Shown piece by piece: positions 1-8,055 of a stretch of 64,000 bases of DNA. Origin of the DNA: Oceanirhabdus sp942490885 (GTDB lineage: Bacteria; Bacillota; Clostridia; Clostridiales; Clostridiaceae); assembly GCA_942490885.1 (NCBI GenBank), contig CALNYT010000002.1, forward strand, positions 5,211,727 to 5,275,726, written 5' to 3'. The notes beneath the pieces are model-generated. The model was given only the letters and a program-made list of their open reading frames with translations. It did not search any database and was not told the DNA's origin. A program made the translations under genes and the position numbers. The stretch's first letter is position 1. Each line of letters begins with the position of its first letter.

Positions 1-1
1 T

Positions 2-610
2 ACACCAAAGGTTATAGAGACACCATTAGTTGCAGCTATTGCTAAAGATGGTATTGAACTTAATGCTAAAGCTAGGGTTACAGTTAGAACAAATATAGAT
101 AGACTTATAGGTGGAGCTGGTGAAGAAACAATCATCGCTAGAGTTGGTGAGGGTATTGTTACTACAGTTGGTTCTTCAGAACTTCATAAAGATGTATTAG
201 AAAACCCTGATAGAATATCTAAAACTATATTAGGAAAAGGATTAGACTCAGGTACTGCATTTGAAATTCTATCAATAGATATTGCAGACGTGGATGTTGG
301 AAGAAACGTTGGAGCAAAATTACAAATTGATCAAGCTGAGGCAGATAAAAAAATTGCACAAGCTAAAGCAGAGGTTAGAAGAGCTATGGCTGTTGCACAT
401 GAACAAGAAATGAAAGCACAAGTTGAAGAGATGAGAGCTAAGGTTGTTGAAGCAGAAGCGCAAGTACCAAAAGCTATGGCAGAAGCCTTAGTAAAAGGTA
501 ATTTAGGAGTTATGGATTATTATAATATGAAAAATGTTATTGCAGATACAGATATGAGAAAATCAATTTCTAATATAAGTGATGATCAAGAAACTTCAAT
601 TGAAGAATAA
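2..610 (+). CDS. floA: Flotillin-like protein FloA, C-terminal part (5' end outside window)
   Basis: The reading frame is open from base 2 to the stop at 610, giving about 202 residues; the N-terminus and membrane anchor are missing. The visible part covers the end of the SPFH/band-7 domain and a long Ala/Glu/Lys-rich coiled coil with repeated AEADKK and AEVRRAMA-type heptads, then a short tail. This pattern matches the YqfA/FloA family, membrane scaffolds of functional membrane microdomains, rather than the longer FloT type encoded at 29360-30775. A small charged protein and a LytTR regulator follow closely and are probably co-transcribed. Family assignment is firm; local function is inferred from the family. 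Confidence 0.9.
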   Translation, partial: TPKVIETPLVAAIAKDGIELNAKARVTVRTNIDRLIGGAGEETIIARVGEGIVTTVGSSELHKDVLENPDRISKTILGKGLDSGTAFEILSIDIADVDVGRNVGAKLQIDQAEADKKIAQAKAEVRRAMAVAHEQEMKAQVEEMRAKVVEAEAQVPKAMAEALVKGNLGVMDYYNMKNVIADTDMRKSISNISDDQETSIEE

Positions 611-629
611 TTGAAATTAGGTGTTAAGT

Positions 630-872
630 ATGAGTGATAATAATATTAATCAAAATGAGATATCCTATGATAAAGATGATATTATGAAGGAAATAGAAAA
701 AGAATTATATAGAGAGAAAGAATTAAAAATTAATACACCAAATAAAACAACAGTAAAACCAAAGGTTTCTTCTGAAAAGAAAAAAGTTAATAAGATTCTA
801 AACAATAAGAATGACCTAGTAAAAGGAATATTATTAAGTGAAATATTAGGAAAACCAAAAGGACGAAGATAA
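630..872 (+). CDS. Small highly charged hypothetical protein (80 aa)
   Basis: I chose ATG 630 because an AGGTG Shine-Dalgarno lies at 619-623; an in-frame GTG at 621 overlaps that site and is less likely. The protein is rich in Lys, Glu and Asn, has no membrane segment or Cys motif, and ends in a short hydrophobic stretch followed by KPKGRR. The stop codon directly abuts the start of the LytTR regulator at 873, so the two genes look translationally coupled. It lies between floA and the regulator, apparently in one transcript. I do not recognise the family. It could be an accessory or adaptor protein, but nothing in the sequence shows this. Confidence 0.6.
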   Translation: MSDNNINQNEISYDKDDIMKEIEKELYREKELKINTPNKTTVKPKVSSEKKKVNKILNNKNDLVKGILLSEILGKPKGRR

Positions 873-1604
873 ATGATAAAAGTATTAATTGTGGATGATG
901 ACTTTGGAATGAGGAGAGTGCTTAGAAAGGCACTCTCCAAAAATGAAAATTTTGAAGTAATTGGGGAAGCTGAGAATGGGATTGTGGGTCTTGAGTTATT
1001 CAAAGAAGAAAAACCAGATGTGGTATTTATGGATATAGAAATGCCAGAAATGTCTGGATGTGAGTGTGCAAAAAGAATATTCGATATAAATCCTAAAACA
1101 AAGATTATTTTTGCAACAGCTTATGAGGGATTTATGCAGGAAGCCTTTGATGTATATGCTTTCGATTATTTGGTTAAACCATTTGATATGGAGAGACTTA
1201 ATAATACTATTACAAGATTAATTGAGGTATGTAATGATATCCATGGGGAAGATGTTAGAAAGATTGCAGATATAGAGAAGAGTAGGTTAATTATAAAAAA
1301 TAAAGAGGGTATGCAATTAATCAATGTTGAAGATATTATTATTATTCAGAGGGAAGATGGCAATACAGTTATCTATACACAAAAAGAAAAGGTGATAACA
1401 ACGGAAAGTTTAAGCCATATAGAAGAAAGATTGGATATTAATAAATTCATGAGAACTCATAAATCTTATATCGTAAATATTTCAAGAATTACAAATATTT
1501 ATCCTTATGGAAGATGGACGTATATACTTAAATTCGGTAATTTTGAAACGGATGCTTTAATAACTCACAAGAAATTCAATGAATTAGAAGGATTTTTTAA
1601 TTAA
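873..1604 (+). CDS. LytTR-family response regulator (orphan)
   Basis: The 243-residue protein has an N-terminal receiver domain (about 1-120) with the acidic pocket D8-D9-D10 and the phosphoacceptor D54 in FMDIEMPEMSG. The conserved Lys lies in the VKPFD motif. A C-terminal LytTR DNA-binding domain (about 140-240) contains the typical FMRTHKSYIVN segment. Family members bind direct-repeat promoters and often control autolysis, virulence or quorum sensing. No histidine kinase lies next to it here, so it is an orphan in this window. It is the last gene of the apparent floA operon and a strong terminator follows. Confidence 0.9.
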   Translation: MIKVLIVDDDFGMRRVLRKALSKNENFEVIGEAENGIVGLELFKEEKPDVVFMDIEMPEMSGCECAKRIFDINPKTKIIFATAYEGFMQEAFDVYAFDYLVKPFDMERLNNTITRLIEVCNDIHGEDVRKIADIEKSRLIIKNKEGMQLINVEDIIIIQREDGNTVIYTQKEKVITTESLSHIEERLDINKFMRTHKSYIVNISRITNIYPYGRWTYILKFGNFETDALITHKKFNELEGFFN

Positions 1605-1635
1605 TAAATGAATAATTATTAAGTATAAAAATACA

Positions 1636-1670
1636 AAAACTACTATTATTTTAGTAGTTTTAATTTTTTT
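1636..1670 (+). terminator. Rho-independent terminator after the LytTR gene
   Basis: A perfect 10-bp stem (AAAACTACTA at 1636-1645 with TAGTAGTTTT at 1652-1661) and a 6-nt loop are followed by AATTTTTTT. It ends the floA-regulator transcript. Confidence 0.85.
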
Positions 1671-1762
1671 AACATCATTTTTAGAAAATTATGATAAAAT
1701 CAAATAGAGATATTTAATATATTTAGAATGAACATGGTAACAAAATTAAATTCATTCTATAT

Positions 1763-1823
1763 AGGAGGAGGTGAACTGTTGCAAACTTTATAGAGATTTA
1801 TAGAGTTTTAGCAACGGGAGAGT
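1763..1823 (+). promoter_or_regulatory. Leader with strong SD, 4-codon minicistron and long hairpin before the M3 peptidase gene
   Basis: A near-perfect Shine-Dalgarno (AGGAGGAGGTGA, 1763-1774) sits five bases before TTG 1779, which opens a 4-codon ORF (TTG CAA ACT TTA TAG, stop at 1793). The same bases form a hairpin: GTTGC/GCAAC (1778-1782 with 1811-1815), AAACT/AGTTT, then a wobble plus TATA/TATA, with loop 1793-1798. The peptidase ATG at 1824 has its own weaker GGGAGAG. Translation of the minicistron could melt the hairpin; this is inference. Confidence 0.5.
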
Positions 1824-3521
1824 ATGATTAAATTTCAAGACTACAAATACACTAGACCTGATATGGATCAGGTGAAGAGTGAAATGGAGATGCTGATTAG
1901 CGAATTTAAATCAGCAGATAACTTTGACAATCAGAATGAAACTATGAAAAAGATTATTGATTTGAGAAATGAAGTTGAATCAATGAGTGAACTTGTAGGA
2001 ATAAGACATACAATTGATACAACAGATGAGTTCTATGAAAAAGAACAAGATTTCATAGATGAAGCTATGCCTATGTATCAAGGAGTTGTAAATGAATACT
2101 ATGAGGCGCTAATAAATTCAAAATTCAGAAAAGAACTTGAGCAAAAATGGGGTAAACAATTATTTAATTTAGCAGAAATGTCTATAAAAACATTTAAGCC
2201 TGAGATTATTGAAGATTTGCAGCGTGAGAATAAACTTGTGAGTGAGTATACAAAACTTACTTCATCAGCAAAAATTATGTTTGATGGAGAGGAAAAGAAT
2301 CTATCTCAGATGACACCATATGTTCAATCACAAGATAGACAAGTAAGAAAAGATGCTAATGAAGCAGTTGCTGAATTCTTTAAAGAGAATGAGAGTAAAT
2401 ATGATGAGATTTATGACAAATTAGTTAAGGTTAGAAATAAAATTGCTAAGACTCTTGGATACGACAACTATGTAAAATTAGGTTATATGAGAATGATGAG
2501 ATCAGATTATGATTCAAATATGGTTGCTAATTATAGAAAACAAGTGCTAGAACATATAGTGCCTGTATCTGTAGAACTTAAGAAGCGTCAAGCTGAGAGA
2601 TTAGGATTAGATTCTCTTAAGTACTATGATGAGCCATTAAAATTTACAACAGGGAATGCTATACCAAAAGGAAATCCAGAATGGATAGTTAATAATGGTA
2701 AGAAGATGTATGATGAATTATCTTCAGAGACATCAGAATTCTTTAACTTCATGTTAGATAGAGAACTTTTAGACTTAGTAAGCAAGAAAGGAAAAGCTGG
2801 TGGAGGATATTGTACGTATATAAGTAAATATAAATCTCCTTTTATATTTTCTAACTTTAATGGAACTGCTGGAGATGTAGATGTTTTAACTCATGAAGCT
2901 GGCCATGCATTCCAGGTATATTGTAGTAGAGTGTATGAAGTGCCTGAATATGGTTTCCCAACATATGAAGCATGTGAGATACATTCAATGAGTATGGAAT
3001 TCTTTACTTGGCCGTGGATGAATTTATTCTTTGAAGAGGATGAATTAAAGTATAAATTTGCACACTTAAGTGGAGCACTTACATTTATTCCTTATGGTGT
3101 AACTGTTGATGAGTTCCAACATTTTGTATATGAAAATCCTGAGGCAACTCCAGAAGAGAGAAAAGCTAAATGGAGAGAAATAGAGAAGAAGTATCTACCT
3201 GATAGAGATTATGAAGATAATGATATATTAAATAGAGGAGGATATTGGTTTAGGCAAGGACATATATTCTCAACACCATTCTATTATATAGATTATACAC
3301 TTGCTCAAGTTTGTGCGTTCCAATTTTGGGTTAAATCAAATCAGAATAGAGAAGAAGCTTGGAGTGATTATCTAACTTTATGTAAGGCAGGAGGAAGTAA
3401 ACCATTCCTAGAGCTTGTGGAACTAGCAAATCTTAAGAATCCATTTAGAGATGGAACAATTGAATCGGTAATTCCAGAAATCAAAAATTGGCTTAATAAT
3501 GTAAATGATAAAGAACTGTAA
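1824..3521 (+). CDS. M3-family oligoendopeptidase (PepF-like)
   Basis: This 565-residue cytosolic metallopeptidase belongs to family M3, which degrades oligopeptides of about 5-20 residues. The zinc site is H357-E358-A359-G360-H361 in the segment DVLTHEAGHAF, and a downstream Glu-containing segment (EIHSMSMEFF) supplies the third ligand. The length fits the roughly 560-residue clostridial M3 group. There is no signal peptide. ATG 1824 has a short GGGAGAG site; a much stronger Shine-Dalgarno lies 50 bases upstream in a structured leader, so expression may be controlled at translation. The gene appears to be monocistronic, and a repeat element plus terminator follow. Exact substrate is unknown. 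Confidence 0.93.
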   Translation: MIKFQDYKYTRPDMDQVKSEMEMLISEFKSADNFDNQNETMKKIIDLRNEVESMSELVGIRHTIDTTDEFYEKEQDFIDEAMPMYQGVVNEYYEALINSKFRKELEQKWGKQLFNLAEMSIKTFKPEIIEDLQRENKLVSEYTKLTSSAKIMFDGEEKNLSQMTPYVQSQDRQVRKDANEAVAEFFKENESKYDEIYDKLVKVRNKIAKTLGYDNYVKLGYMRMMRSDYDSNMVANYRKQVLEHIVPVSVELKKRQAERLGLDSLKYYDEPLKFTTGNAIPKGNPEWIVNNGKKMYDELSSETSEFFNFMLDRELLDLVSKKGKAGGGYCTYISKYKSPFIFSNFNGTAGDVDVLTHEAGHAFQVYCSRVYEVPEYGFPTYEACEIHSMSMEFFTWPWMNLFFEEDELKYKFAHLSGALTFIPYGVTVDEFQHFVYENPEATPEERKAKWREIEKKYLPDRDYEDNDILNRGGYWFRQGHIFSTPFYYIDYTLAQVCAFQFWVKSNQNREEAWSDYLTLCKAGGSKPFLELVELANLKNPFRDGTIESVIPEIKNWLNNVNDKEL

Positions 3522-3597
3522 CATTTATCTACTTATATGAAATTATTCTAGTCCAATTTTTTAAGAATGAAAAATGAAGAGGAAAGTTTGAAAACAT

Positions 3598-3739
3598 AGT
3601 TGAGAGTTGAGAGTGGAGAACGATTGATATTTCACTAAGTGAAATTTTAGTCTTATTGTTCCTTGGACAATAAAATGTAGGTTCTGCTGTAAAGCAGAAC
3701 CATCCATCGTTCTCAACTCTCAATTCACCACCCTCAACT
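3598..3739 (+). repeat. MITE-like palindromic repeat, TTGAGAGTTGAG family (copy 1)
   Basis: The ends are imperfect inverted repeats (AGTTGAGAGTTGAGAGTG at 3598 against the complement of CTCTCAATTCACCACCCTC near 3739). Inside are three small hairpins: ATTTCAC/GTGAAAT, TTATTGT/ACAATAA and GGTTCTGCT/AGCAGAACC. No coding capacity is evident. A shorter relative occurs at 15735-15811, and a terminator follows at 3747, as it does in the other copy. Confidence 0.7.
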
Positions 3740-3746
3740 TGTTTTT

Positions 3747-3773
3747 AAGCACGGTTTGCCATGCTTTTTTTTT
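3747..3773 (+). terminator. Rho-independent terminator after the M3 peptidase/repeat
   Basis: AAGCACGG and CCATGCTT pair with one mismatch around loop TTTG and are followed by nine T residues in all. Confidence 0.7.
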
Positions 3774-3915
3774 GGTATTAATCTACAAATAAAGATTTTT
3801 TGAAATTTAACGATAATAAATAATAGAATAATAGAATAGTTAAGAGAATAAAGGAAATTAATATATATTTAATGAAATATAATATTATATTATTTTAATA
3901 TGAGGGGTACATACT

Positions 3916-5199
3916 ATGAGAGGTAAGAGATTTAGTAAATTATTATTGGTAGGTTTAATATCTGTAACAATGTTAAGTTCTTGTGGGAAAAACAGTGAAA
4001 ATGCAAATAAAAATAACACTTCAAATAATGAAACAAATACTGAGACCAGTGCGGATGAAAAAAATAATATTACAAATAGTGAAAAAGAGGCGGAAGATAA
4101 ACCTAAAAGTGAAGCTGAACTTCAGAAAGAAGCAGAAGAATTGCAGAAAGAAGAAGAAGCTCAACGTCTTGATACTATCGAGTATATTAATAAGCTTAGA
4201 AGTGAAAAATATGATAATTTAATGAAGGAAATAAATGTAGAAAGAGATAAGACTAATTCAGATTTATATAAGGGATTAACTGAGCAATATTTGTTTAATG
4301 AATTAGATAAAAACTATAATCAAGAACTTGCAATTATTAATAATGGGCAAAAATCTGAGTTGAATCTAATTGAAAAAAAATATAGTAATAGCAAAATGGA
4401 CATAGAACAAAAGGATGAAATTGGACTTAATAAGATAAAAGATGAATATGAGGTAGCAATTAATACTATTGAATTGAATTATAATGCGAAAAAGAAAAAG
4501 ATTGAACAAGAATATGAAGTAGCAAAAAACAATATTGATAATAAGAATGATATTGAAAATAGTGATAAAGACGAAGCTGAAGATGATGATGGTTTCGATT
4601 ATGACTTTGGATATGATGATGATAGTGATAGTGATGAAAAAGAAACAGAAGAACCTAGTGAATATGATCAAGAAGTAAAGCAGTTGAAACAAGAAAAAGA
4701 AGAGAAGCTATTTAAATTAGAAAAAGACAAAATAGAAGAAAAATATTTAGCACAAGAAAGTAAGAATAATAAAGAAGCAACAGCAAGTAAGAATAAAATT
4801 GCCGAAACAGTGAAATTAGATGAAAATAAAATAAAGGATATAAATAATATAGAGCAGACAAACAAATCTAAAATAGATAAATTAAAAAGTAAATATGAAA
4901 ATAAAAAACAACAAATAAGTAGTATATTGAAAGAATTTGATTCAGAAGTGGAAAAAGAGAATGAAATAAGAAATAACAATATCTATACGTTAGTTAGTGA
5001 GATTAAAAATAATTATAATTTAAGAGTTGAACAAATGAGTAATTTTGAAAGTAAGGATAGTACATCATGGGAACCTATATTGAATAATGAATTAAAAGAA
5101 TTAAAACAAGAATATGTGGAGAATGACAAAAAGTTCAATAAAAATTCTGAATCCTTAAGGTTCGTATATAAGGCAAAAGTAGATAATATACTAAAATAG
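3916..5199 (+). CDS. Hypothetical lipoprotein with long acidic coiled coil (427 aa)
   Basis: The N-terminus is a lipoprotein signal: basic MRGKR, a hydrophobic core, and lipobox L20-S21-S22-C23, so the mature protein should be anchored on the outer face of the membrane. An Asn/Thr/Glu-rich linker follows. Almost all the rest is Lys/Glu-rich predicted coiled coil, interrupted near residues 215-245 by a very acidic Asp/Glu segment containing YDFGYDDDSD. There is no recognisable catalytic domain. GAGGGG at about 3902 serves ATG 3916. Terminators lie on both sides, so it appears to be a single-gene unit. I do not recognise a named family. A structural or envelope-spacing role is possible, and the acidic tract could bind cations, but both are inferences. 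Confidence 0.75.
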   Translation: MRGKRFSKLLLVGLISVTMLSSCGKNSENANKNNTSNNETNTETSADEKNNITNSEKEAEDKPKSEAELQKEAEELQKEEEAQRLDTIEYINKLRSEKYDNLMKEINVERDKTNSDLYKGLTEQYLFNELDKNYNQELAIINNGQKSELNLIEKKYSNSKMDIEQKDEIGLNKIKDEYEVAINTIELNYNAKKKKIEQEYEVAKNNIDNKNDIENSDKDEAEDDDGFDYDFGYDDDSDSDEKETEEPSEYDQEVKQLKQEKEEKLFKLEKDKIEEKYLAQESKNNKEATASKNKIAETVKLDENKIKDINNIEQTNKSKIDKLKSKYENKKQQISSILKEFDSEVEKENEIRNNNIYTLVSEIKNNYNLRVEQMSNFESKDSTSWEPILNNELKELKQEYVENDKKFNKNSESLRFVYKAKVDNILK

Positions 5200-5211
5200 T
5201 TAAATTATAAA

Positions 5212-5247
5212 AAAAAGTGAGGTTTTGCGCCTTACTTTATTTTTTTG
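5212..5247 (+). terminator. Rho-independent terminator after the coiled-coil lipoprotein gene
   Basis: AAGTGAGG (5215-5222) pairs with CCTTACTT (5230-5237) with one G-T wobble, flanked by an A-run and a T-run. Confidence 0.8.
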
Positions 5248-5257
5248 AAAATTTATC

Positions 5258-5286
5258 TTGAAAATAATCACATTTTGTTATAAAAT
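5258..5286 (+). promoter_or_regulatory. Sigma-A-type promoter for the candidate small RNA
   Basis: TTGAAA (5258-5263), a 17-base spacer and TAAAAT (5281-5286) predict a start near 5293. No ORF follows before the terminator at 5435. Confidence 0.6.
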
Positions 5287-5292
5287 GTTTAA

Positions 5293-5464
5293 TATAGAGT
5301 TTTAATATAAGATTTAATTTGATTTAAAAATTAATTAAATCTTATACAATGACGATACAAGCTCTTTTAGAGTTTATATCGACGTAGGAATTTATTATTC
5401 CTATCCGCCTATAATCCATATTCCATAAACTTTTGGGTACCTATTAAATGGTATCCGTTTTTTT
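5293..5464 (+). ncRNA. Candidate structured small RNA (~170 nt), family not recognised
   Basis: This stretch has its own promoter and terminator and no credible ORF. Reading along the transcript gives a perfect 11-bp stem (5309-5319 with 5333-5343). Next is a two-part stem CGATA/TATCG plus AGCTCT/AGAGTT (5353-5381), then a 7-bp hairpin TAGGAAT/ATTCCTA (5385-5403). A mostly single-stranded pyrimidine-rich stretch with CCGCC and ATCC follows, and then the terminator hairpin. It lies just upstream of the tRNA-Ser/SRP unit, which has a separate promoter. I looked for 6S, T-box and common riboswitch signatures and saw none. Confidence 0.5.
5435..5464 (+). terminator. Terminator of the candidate small RNA
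   Basis: GGGTACC (5435-5441) pairs with GGTATCC (5450-5456) with one wobble around loop TATTAAAT. Seven T residues follow. Confidence 0.75.
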
Positions 5465-5479
5465 CTAAGGATTTATAAC

Positions 5480-5508
5480 TTGCAATTATATATTATTGAT
5501 AGTATAAT
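5480..5508 (+). promoter_or_regulatory. Promoter of the tRNA-Ser/SRP RNA unit
   Basis: TTGCAA (5480-5485), a 17-base spacer and TATAAT (5503-5508) lie 25 bases before the tRNA. Confidence 0.75.
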
Positions 5509-5533
5509 TGTGTTTGTATTAAAAAATTGAAAT

Positions 5534-5623
5534 GGAAAGATGTCTGAGTGGTCTAAGGAGCACGCTTGGAACGCGTGTGTAGGGGAAACTCTACCGAGGG
5601 TTCGAATCCCTCTCTTTCCGCCA
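5534..5623 (+). tRNA. tRNA-Ser (GGA)
   Basis: This is a class II tRNA with a long variable arm. The acceptor stem is GGAAAGA/TCTTTCC, the anticodon loop TTGGAAC gives GGA, the T-loop is TTCGAAT, and CCA is encoded. The SRP RNA starts immediately after the CCA. Confidence 0.95.
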
Positions 5624-5893
5624 ATGCCGTACTAGTTGGGGAGTTAGCGGTGCCCTGTAACCTGCAACCCGCTCTAGCAGGAATGAATTCCTTACCTAGG
5701 CTTGTGCTTGTATGGTCTGGCCTACATAAGTGGCGTTGACGATTGGGCCCTGTGCAACAGAGCCTTGTGAACCTCGTCAGGTCCGGAAGGAAGCAGCGAT
5801 AAGCAAGTTCCTCTGTGTGACACAGGATAACCTGATCCGAGTTAACTGTGTAGGTAACGCTTATAAGTACTAGTCAAAGTAAGGTGTACGGTT
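5624..5893 (+). ncRNA. ffs: Signal recognition particle RNA, large bacterial type
   Basis: The hallmark domain IV sequence GTCCGGAAGGAAGCAGC is at 5781-5797, where Ffh binds. The length of about 270 nt, with 5' CCGTAC pairing to 3' GTACGG, fits the Bacillus/Clostridium SRP RNA that keeps an Alu-like domain. Its 5' end abuts the tRNA-Ser CCA with no promoter between, so that end is probably made by tRNA 3' processing. The end positions are approximate. Confidence 0.93.
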
Positions 5894-5906
5894 TAAATTG
5901 CTAGCT

Positions 5907-5935
5907 AACTCGACTTCTTGAGGTCGAGTTTTTTT
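5907..5935 (+). terminator. Terminator after SRP RNA
   Basis: A perfect 8-bp stem AACTCGAC/GTCGAGTT with an 8-nt loop is followed by five T residues. Confidence 0.88.
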
Positions 5936-5978
5936 GTATAAATTTATATATTAAATATATAACTTAGAGGTGAGGAAA

Positions 5979-7592
5979 ATGGCGTATACCGCATTATATA
6001 GAGAATGGAGACCTAGAACATTTAGCGATGTAGTTGGTCAACAACATGTAACTGTTACGCTAAAAAACCAAATTAAAAATAACAAAACTGCGCATGCATA
6101 TCTATTATGTGGAACAAGGGGAACTGGAAAGACATCTACTGCTAAAATAATAGCTAAGGCAGTAAATTGTTTAAACTCACAAGATGGTGAGCCATGTAAT
6201 GAATGTGAAATGTGTAAAAAGATAAATTCAGGTACTGCTATAGATGTTACTGAATTAGATGCTGCATCAAATAATAGAGTTGAAAATATTAGAGAGTTAA
6301 TTGATGAAGTTCAATATCCCCCACAAGAAGCTAAGTTTAAAGTTTATATAATTGATGAGGTTCATATGTTATCCATAGGAGCAGTTAATGCATTTCTTAA
6401 GACACTTGAAGAGCCACCATCATATGTAATTTTTATTTTAGCAACAACAGATCCTCAAAAGCTTCCTATAACTATACTTTCAAGATGTCAGAGATTTGAG
6501 TTTAAAAGAATCAAAAGTGAAATTATTTTTAAAAGCTTAAGAAAAATAGTGGATGATATAGGAATATACTCTGATGATATGAGTTTAAAGCTTATTGCAA
6601 GAATTTGTGATGGGGCTATGAGAGATGCTCTAAGTATCCTAGATCAAGTAATATCAATGAGTGGAGAAGCTGTTGAATATGAGAAAGTGATAGATATTTT
6701 AGGGTTTGTAACTAATGATAATATGGTAAGAATAATTGATAGAGTAATTGATAAAGATATTGAGGGTGCAATAAAGGAAGTTGATAATATAATAGATAAT
6801 GGAAAAGATATATATATATTTATTAAGGATTTAATAATGCACCTTAGAAATGTACTGATTAGTAAAATCAGTGACAACCCAGAAGAAATATTGGATCTTT
6901 CAAGAGAGAATATTGAAATAATAAAGGATCAAGGAAGCAAAATCAGGGTTGAAGAAATTATGAGATATATCAATATTCTACAAGAGGCAGAAGAACAATG
7001 TAAATGGAGTAGACAAGGAAGGATATTTTTAGAGTTAGCATTAATTAAGTTAATAAAGATTGAGTACGATACCTCAAATGAGGTTATCTTATCAAGATTA
7101 AATAAATTAGAAGAAAAAATTAATAGTGGAGATATAAATATAACAAATGCTACAGTGAAGAAAATAAAACAGGATGAGAATATATCAAAGGCTAATAAAA
7201 AGAATATTAAAGAAACACTTAATTATGCAGATGTTCCAGTTAATACTGACTCAAAAATAACAATTGATGATATAAAGAAGAAATGGAAGAACATTTTAGA
7301 TTTATTTAAAGCAAGAAGAAAAATGGTTATATACGCAGCTTTATTTACGGGTAAACCGATAATATGTAGTAATGGTATTATAGAAATAACTTACGAAAAA
7401 GGATTTGCTTTCAATAAAGAAAGATTGGAAAAAGAACCATCCAAAAGTCAGGTAGAACAAATATTTAGTGAGGTACTAAATGAGAGAGTAAGAATAAAAT
7501 ATAGTATACAAGAAGATAATGATGAAGAAGTAGATACTGAACAACATCTCATAAATACATTTGGTAAAGATGCTATAATAATTGAAGAATAA
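5979..7592 (+). CDS. dnaX: DNA polymerase III subunit gamma/tau
   Basis: DnaX is the clamp-loader ATPase that loads the sliding clamp and links polymerase cores to the helicase. The protein (537 aa) shows Walker A GTRGTGKT (45-52), the zinc cysteines C64, C73, C76 and C79, Walker B D126-E127, and the SRC motif 168-170. A Lys/Asn-rich linker and a tau-type C-terminal domain follow. I prefer ATG 5979 to GTG 5970 because AGAGGTG sits just upstream and family members begin MAYTALYREWRP. No E. coli-like slippery site is apparent. The order SRP RNA, dnaX, ybaB, recR is conserved in Firmicutes. Confidence 0.97.
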   Translation: MAYTALYREWRPRTFSDVVGQQHVTVTLKNQIKNNKTAHAYLLCGTRGTGKTSTAKIIAKAVNCLNSQDGEPCNECEMCKKINSGTAIDVTELDAASNNRVENIRELIDEVQYPPQEAKFKVYIIDEVHMLSIGAVNAFLKTLEEPPSYVIFILATTDPQKLPITILSRCQRFEFKRIKSEIIFKSLRKIVDDIGIYSDDMSLKLIARICDGAMRDALSILDQVISMSGEAVEYEKVIDILGFVTNDNMVRIIDRVIDKDIEGAIKEVDNIIDNGKDIYIFIKDLIMHLRNVLISKISDNPEEILDLSRENIEIIKDQGSKIRVEEIMRYINILQEAEEQCKWSRQGRIFLELALIKLIKIEYDTSNEVILSRLNKLEEKINSGDINITNATVKKIKQDENISKANKKNIKETLNYADVPVNTDSKITIDDIKKKWKNILDLFKARRKMVIYAALFTGKPIICSNGIIEITYEKGFAFNKERLEKEPSKSQVEQIFSEVLNERVRIKYSIQEDNDEEVDTEQHLINTFGKDAIIIEE

Positions 7593-7612
7593 TTAAATTT
7601 ATAAAATACTAT

Positions 7613-7640
7613 TTGTCATTTTATATCCATATTATATAAT
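7613..7640 (+). promoter_or_regulatory. Promoter for ybaB-recR
   Basis: TTGTCA (7613-7618), a 16-base spacer and TATAAT (7635-7640) lie between dnaX and ybaB. TTTATATCCA-type bases around the spacer can also form a stem with TGGATATAAA downstream. Confidence 0.55.
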
Positions 7641-7691
7641 AGAAGGTGGATATAAATAATGTAGAATATTAATTCAAGGAGGTATATATTT

Positions 7692-8036
7692 ATGGCTAAA
7701 GGTGGATTCCCTGGAATGGGTGGAGGCGCTAACATGAATAATTTGCTTAAACAAGCTCAAAAATTCCAGAAACAGATGGAAAAAATGCAAGAAGATATGG
7801 AAAAGAAACATTTTGAAGCATCAGTAGGTGGTGGAGCTGTTACAGCAATTGTAACAGGTAAAAGAGAACTTGTAGATATTAAAATCAAAGAAGAGGTTGT
7901 AGATCCAGATGATGTAGAAATGTTACAAGATCTTATTATAACAGCGGTAAATGAAGCTACTAAGAAAGCAGAATTAGAAACATCAACTGAGATGAACAAA
8001 TTAACAGGTGGTATGAACATGCCTGGAATGTTCTAA
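7692..8036 (+). CDS. YbaB/EbfC family nucleoid-associated protein
   Basis: This 114-residue protein has the usual family layout: a Gly/Met-rich N-terminus (GFPGMGGGANM), an amphipathic helix rich in Gln/Lys/Met, a beta core (VGGGAVTAIVTGKRELVDIKI), and a C-terminal helix ending in Met/Gly-rich residues. Family members form dimers that bind DNA and are almost always encoded between dnaX and recR, as here. The Shine-Dalgarno AAGGAGG is well placed. A role in recombination or nucleoid structure is inferred from the family; no catalytic site is expected. Confidence 0.95.
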   Translation: MAKGGFPGMGGGANMNNLLKQAQKFQKQMEKMQEDMEKKHFEASVGGGAVTAIVTGKRELVDIKIKEEVVDPDDVEMLQDLIITAVNEATKKAELETSTEMNKLTGGMNMPGMF

Positions 8037-8055
8037 ATTTTATAGAGGTGAATAA

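Noticed and set aside
5293..5464. Riboswitch or T-box controlling a downstream gene
   Set aside because: The next gene is a tRNA with its own promoter; no aptamer signature or T-box motif was found, and the transcript ends before any ORF.
5979..7592. Programmed frameshift in dnaX giving a short gamma form
   Set aside because: No A6-7/AAAAAAG-type slippery heptamer followed by a stable stem-loop was seen in the linker region.
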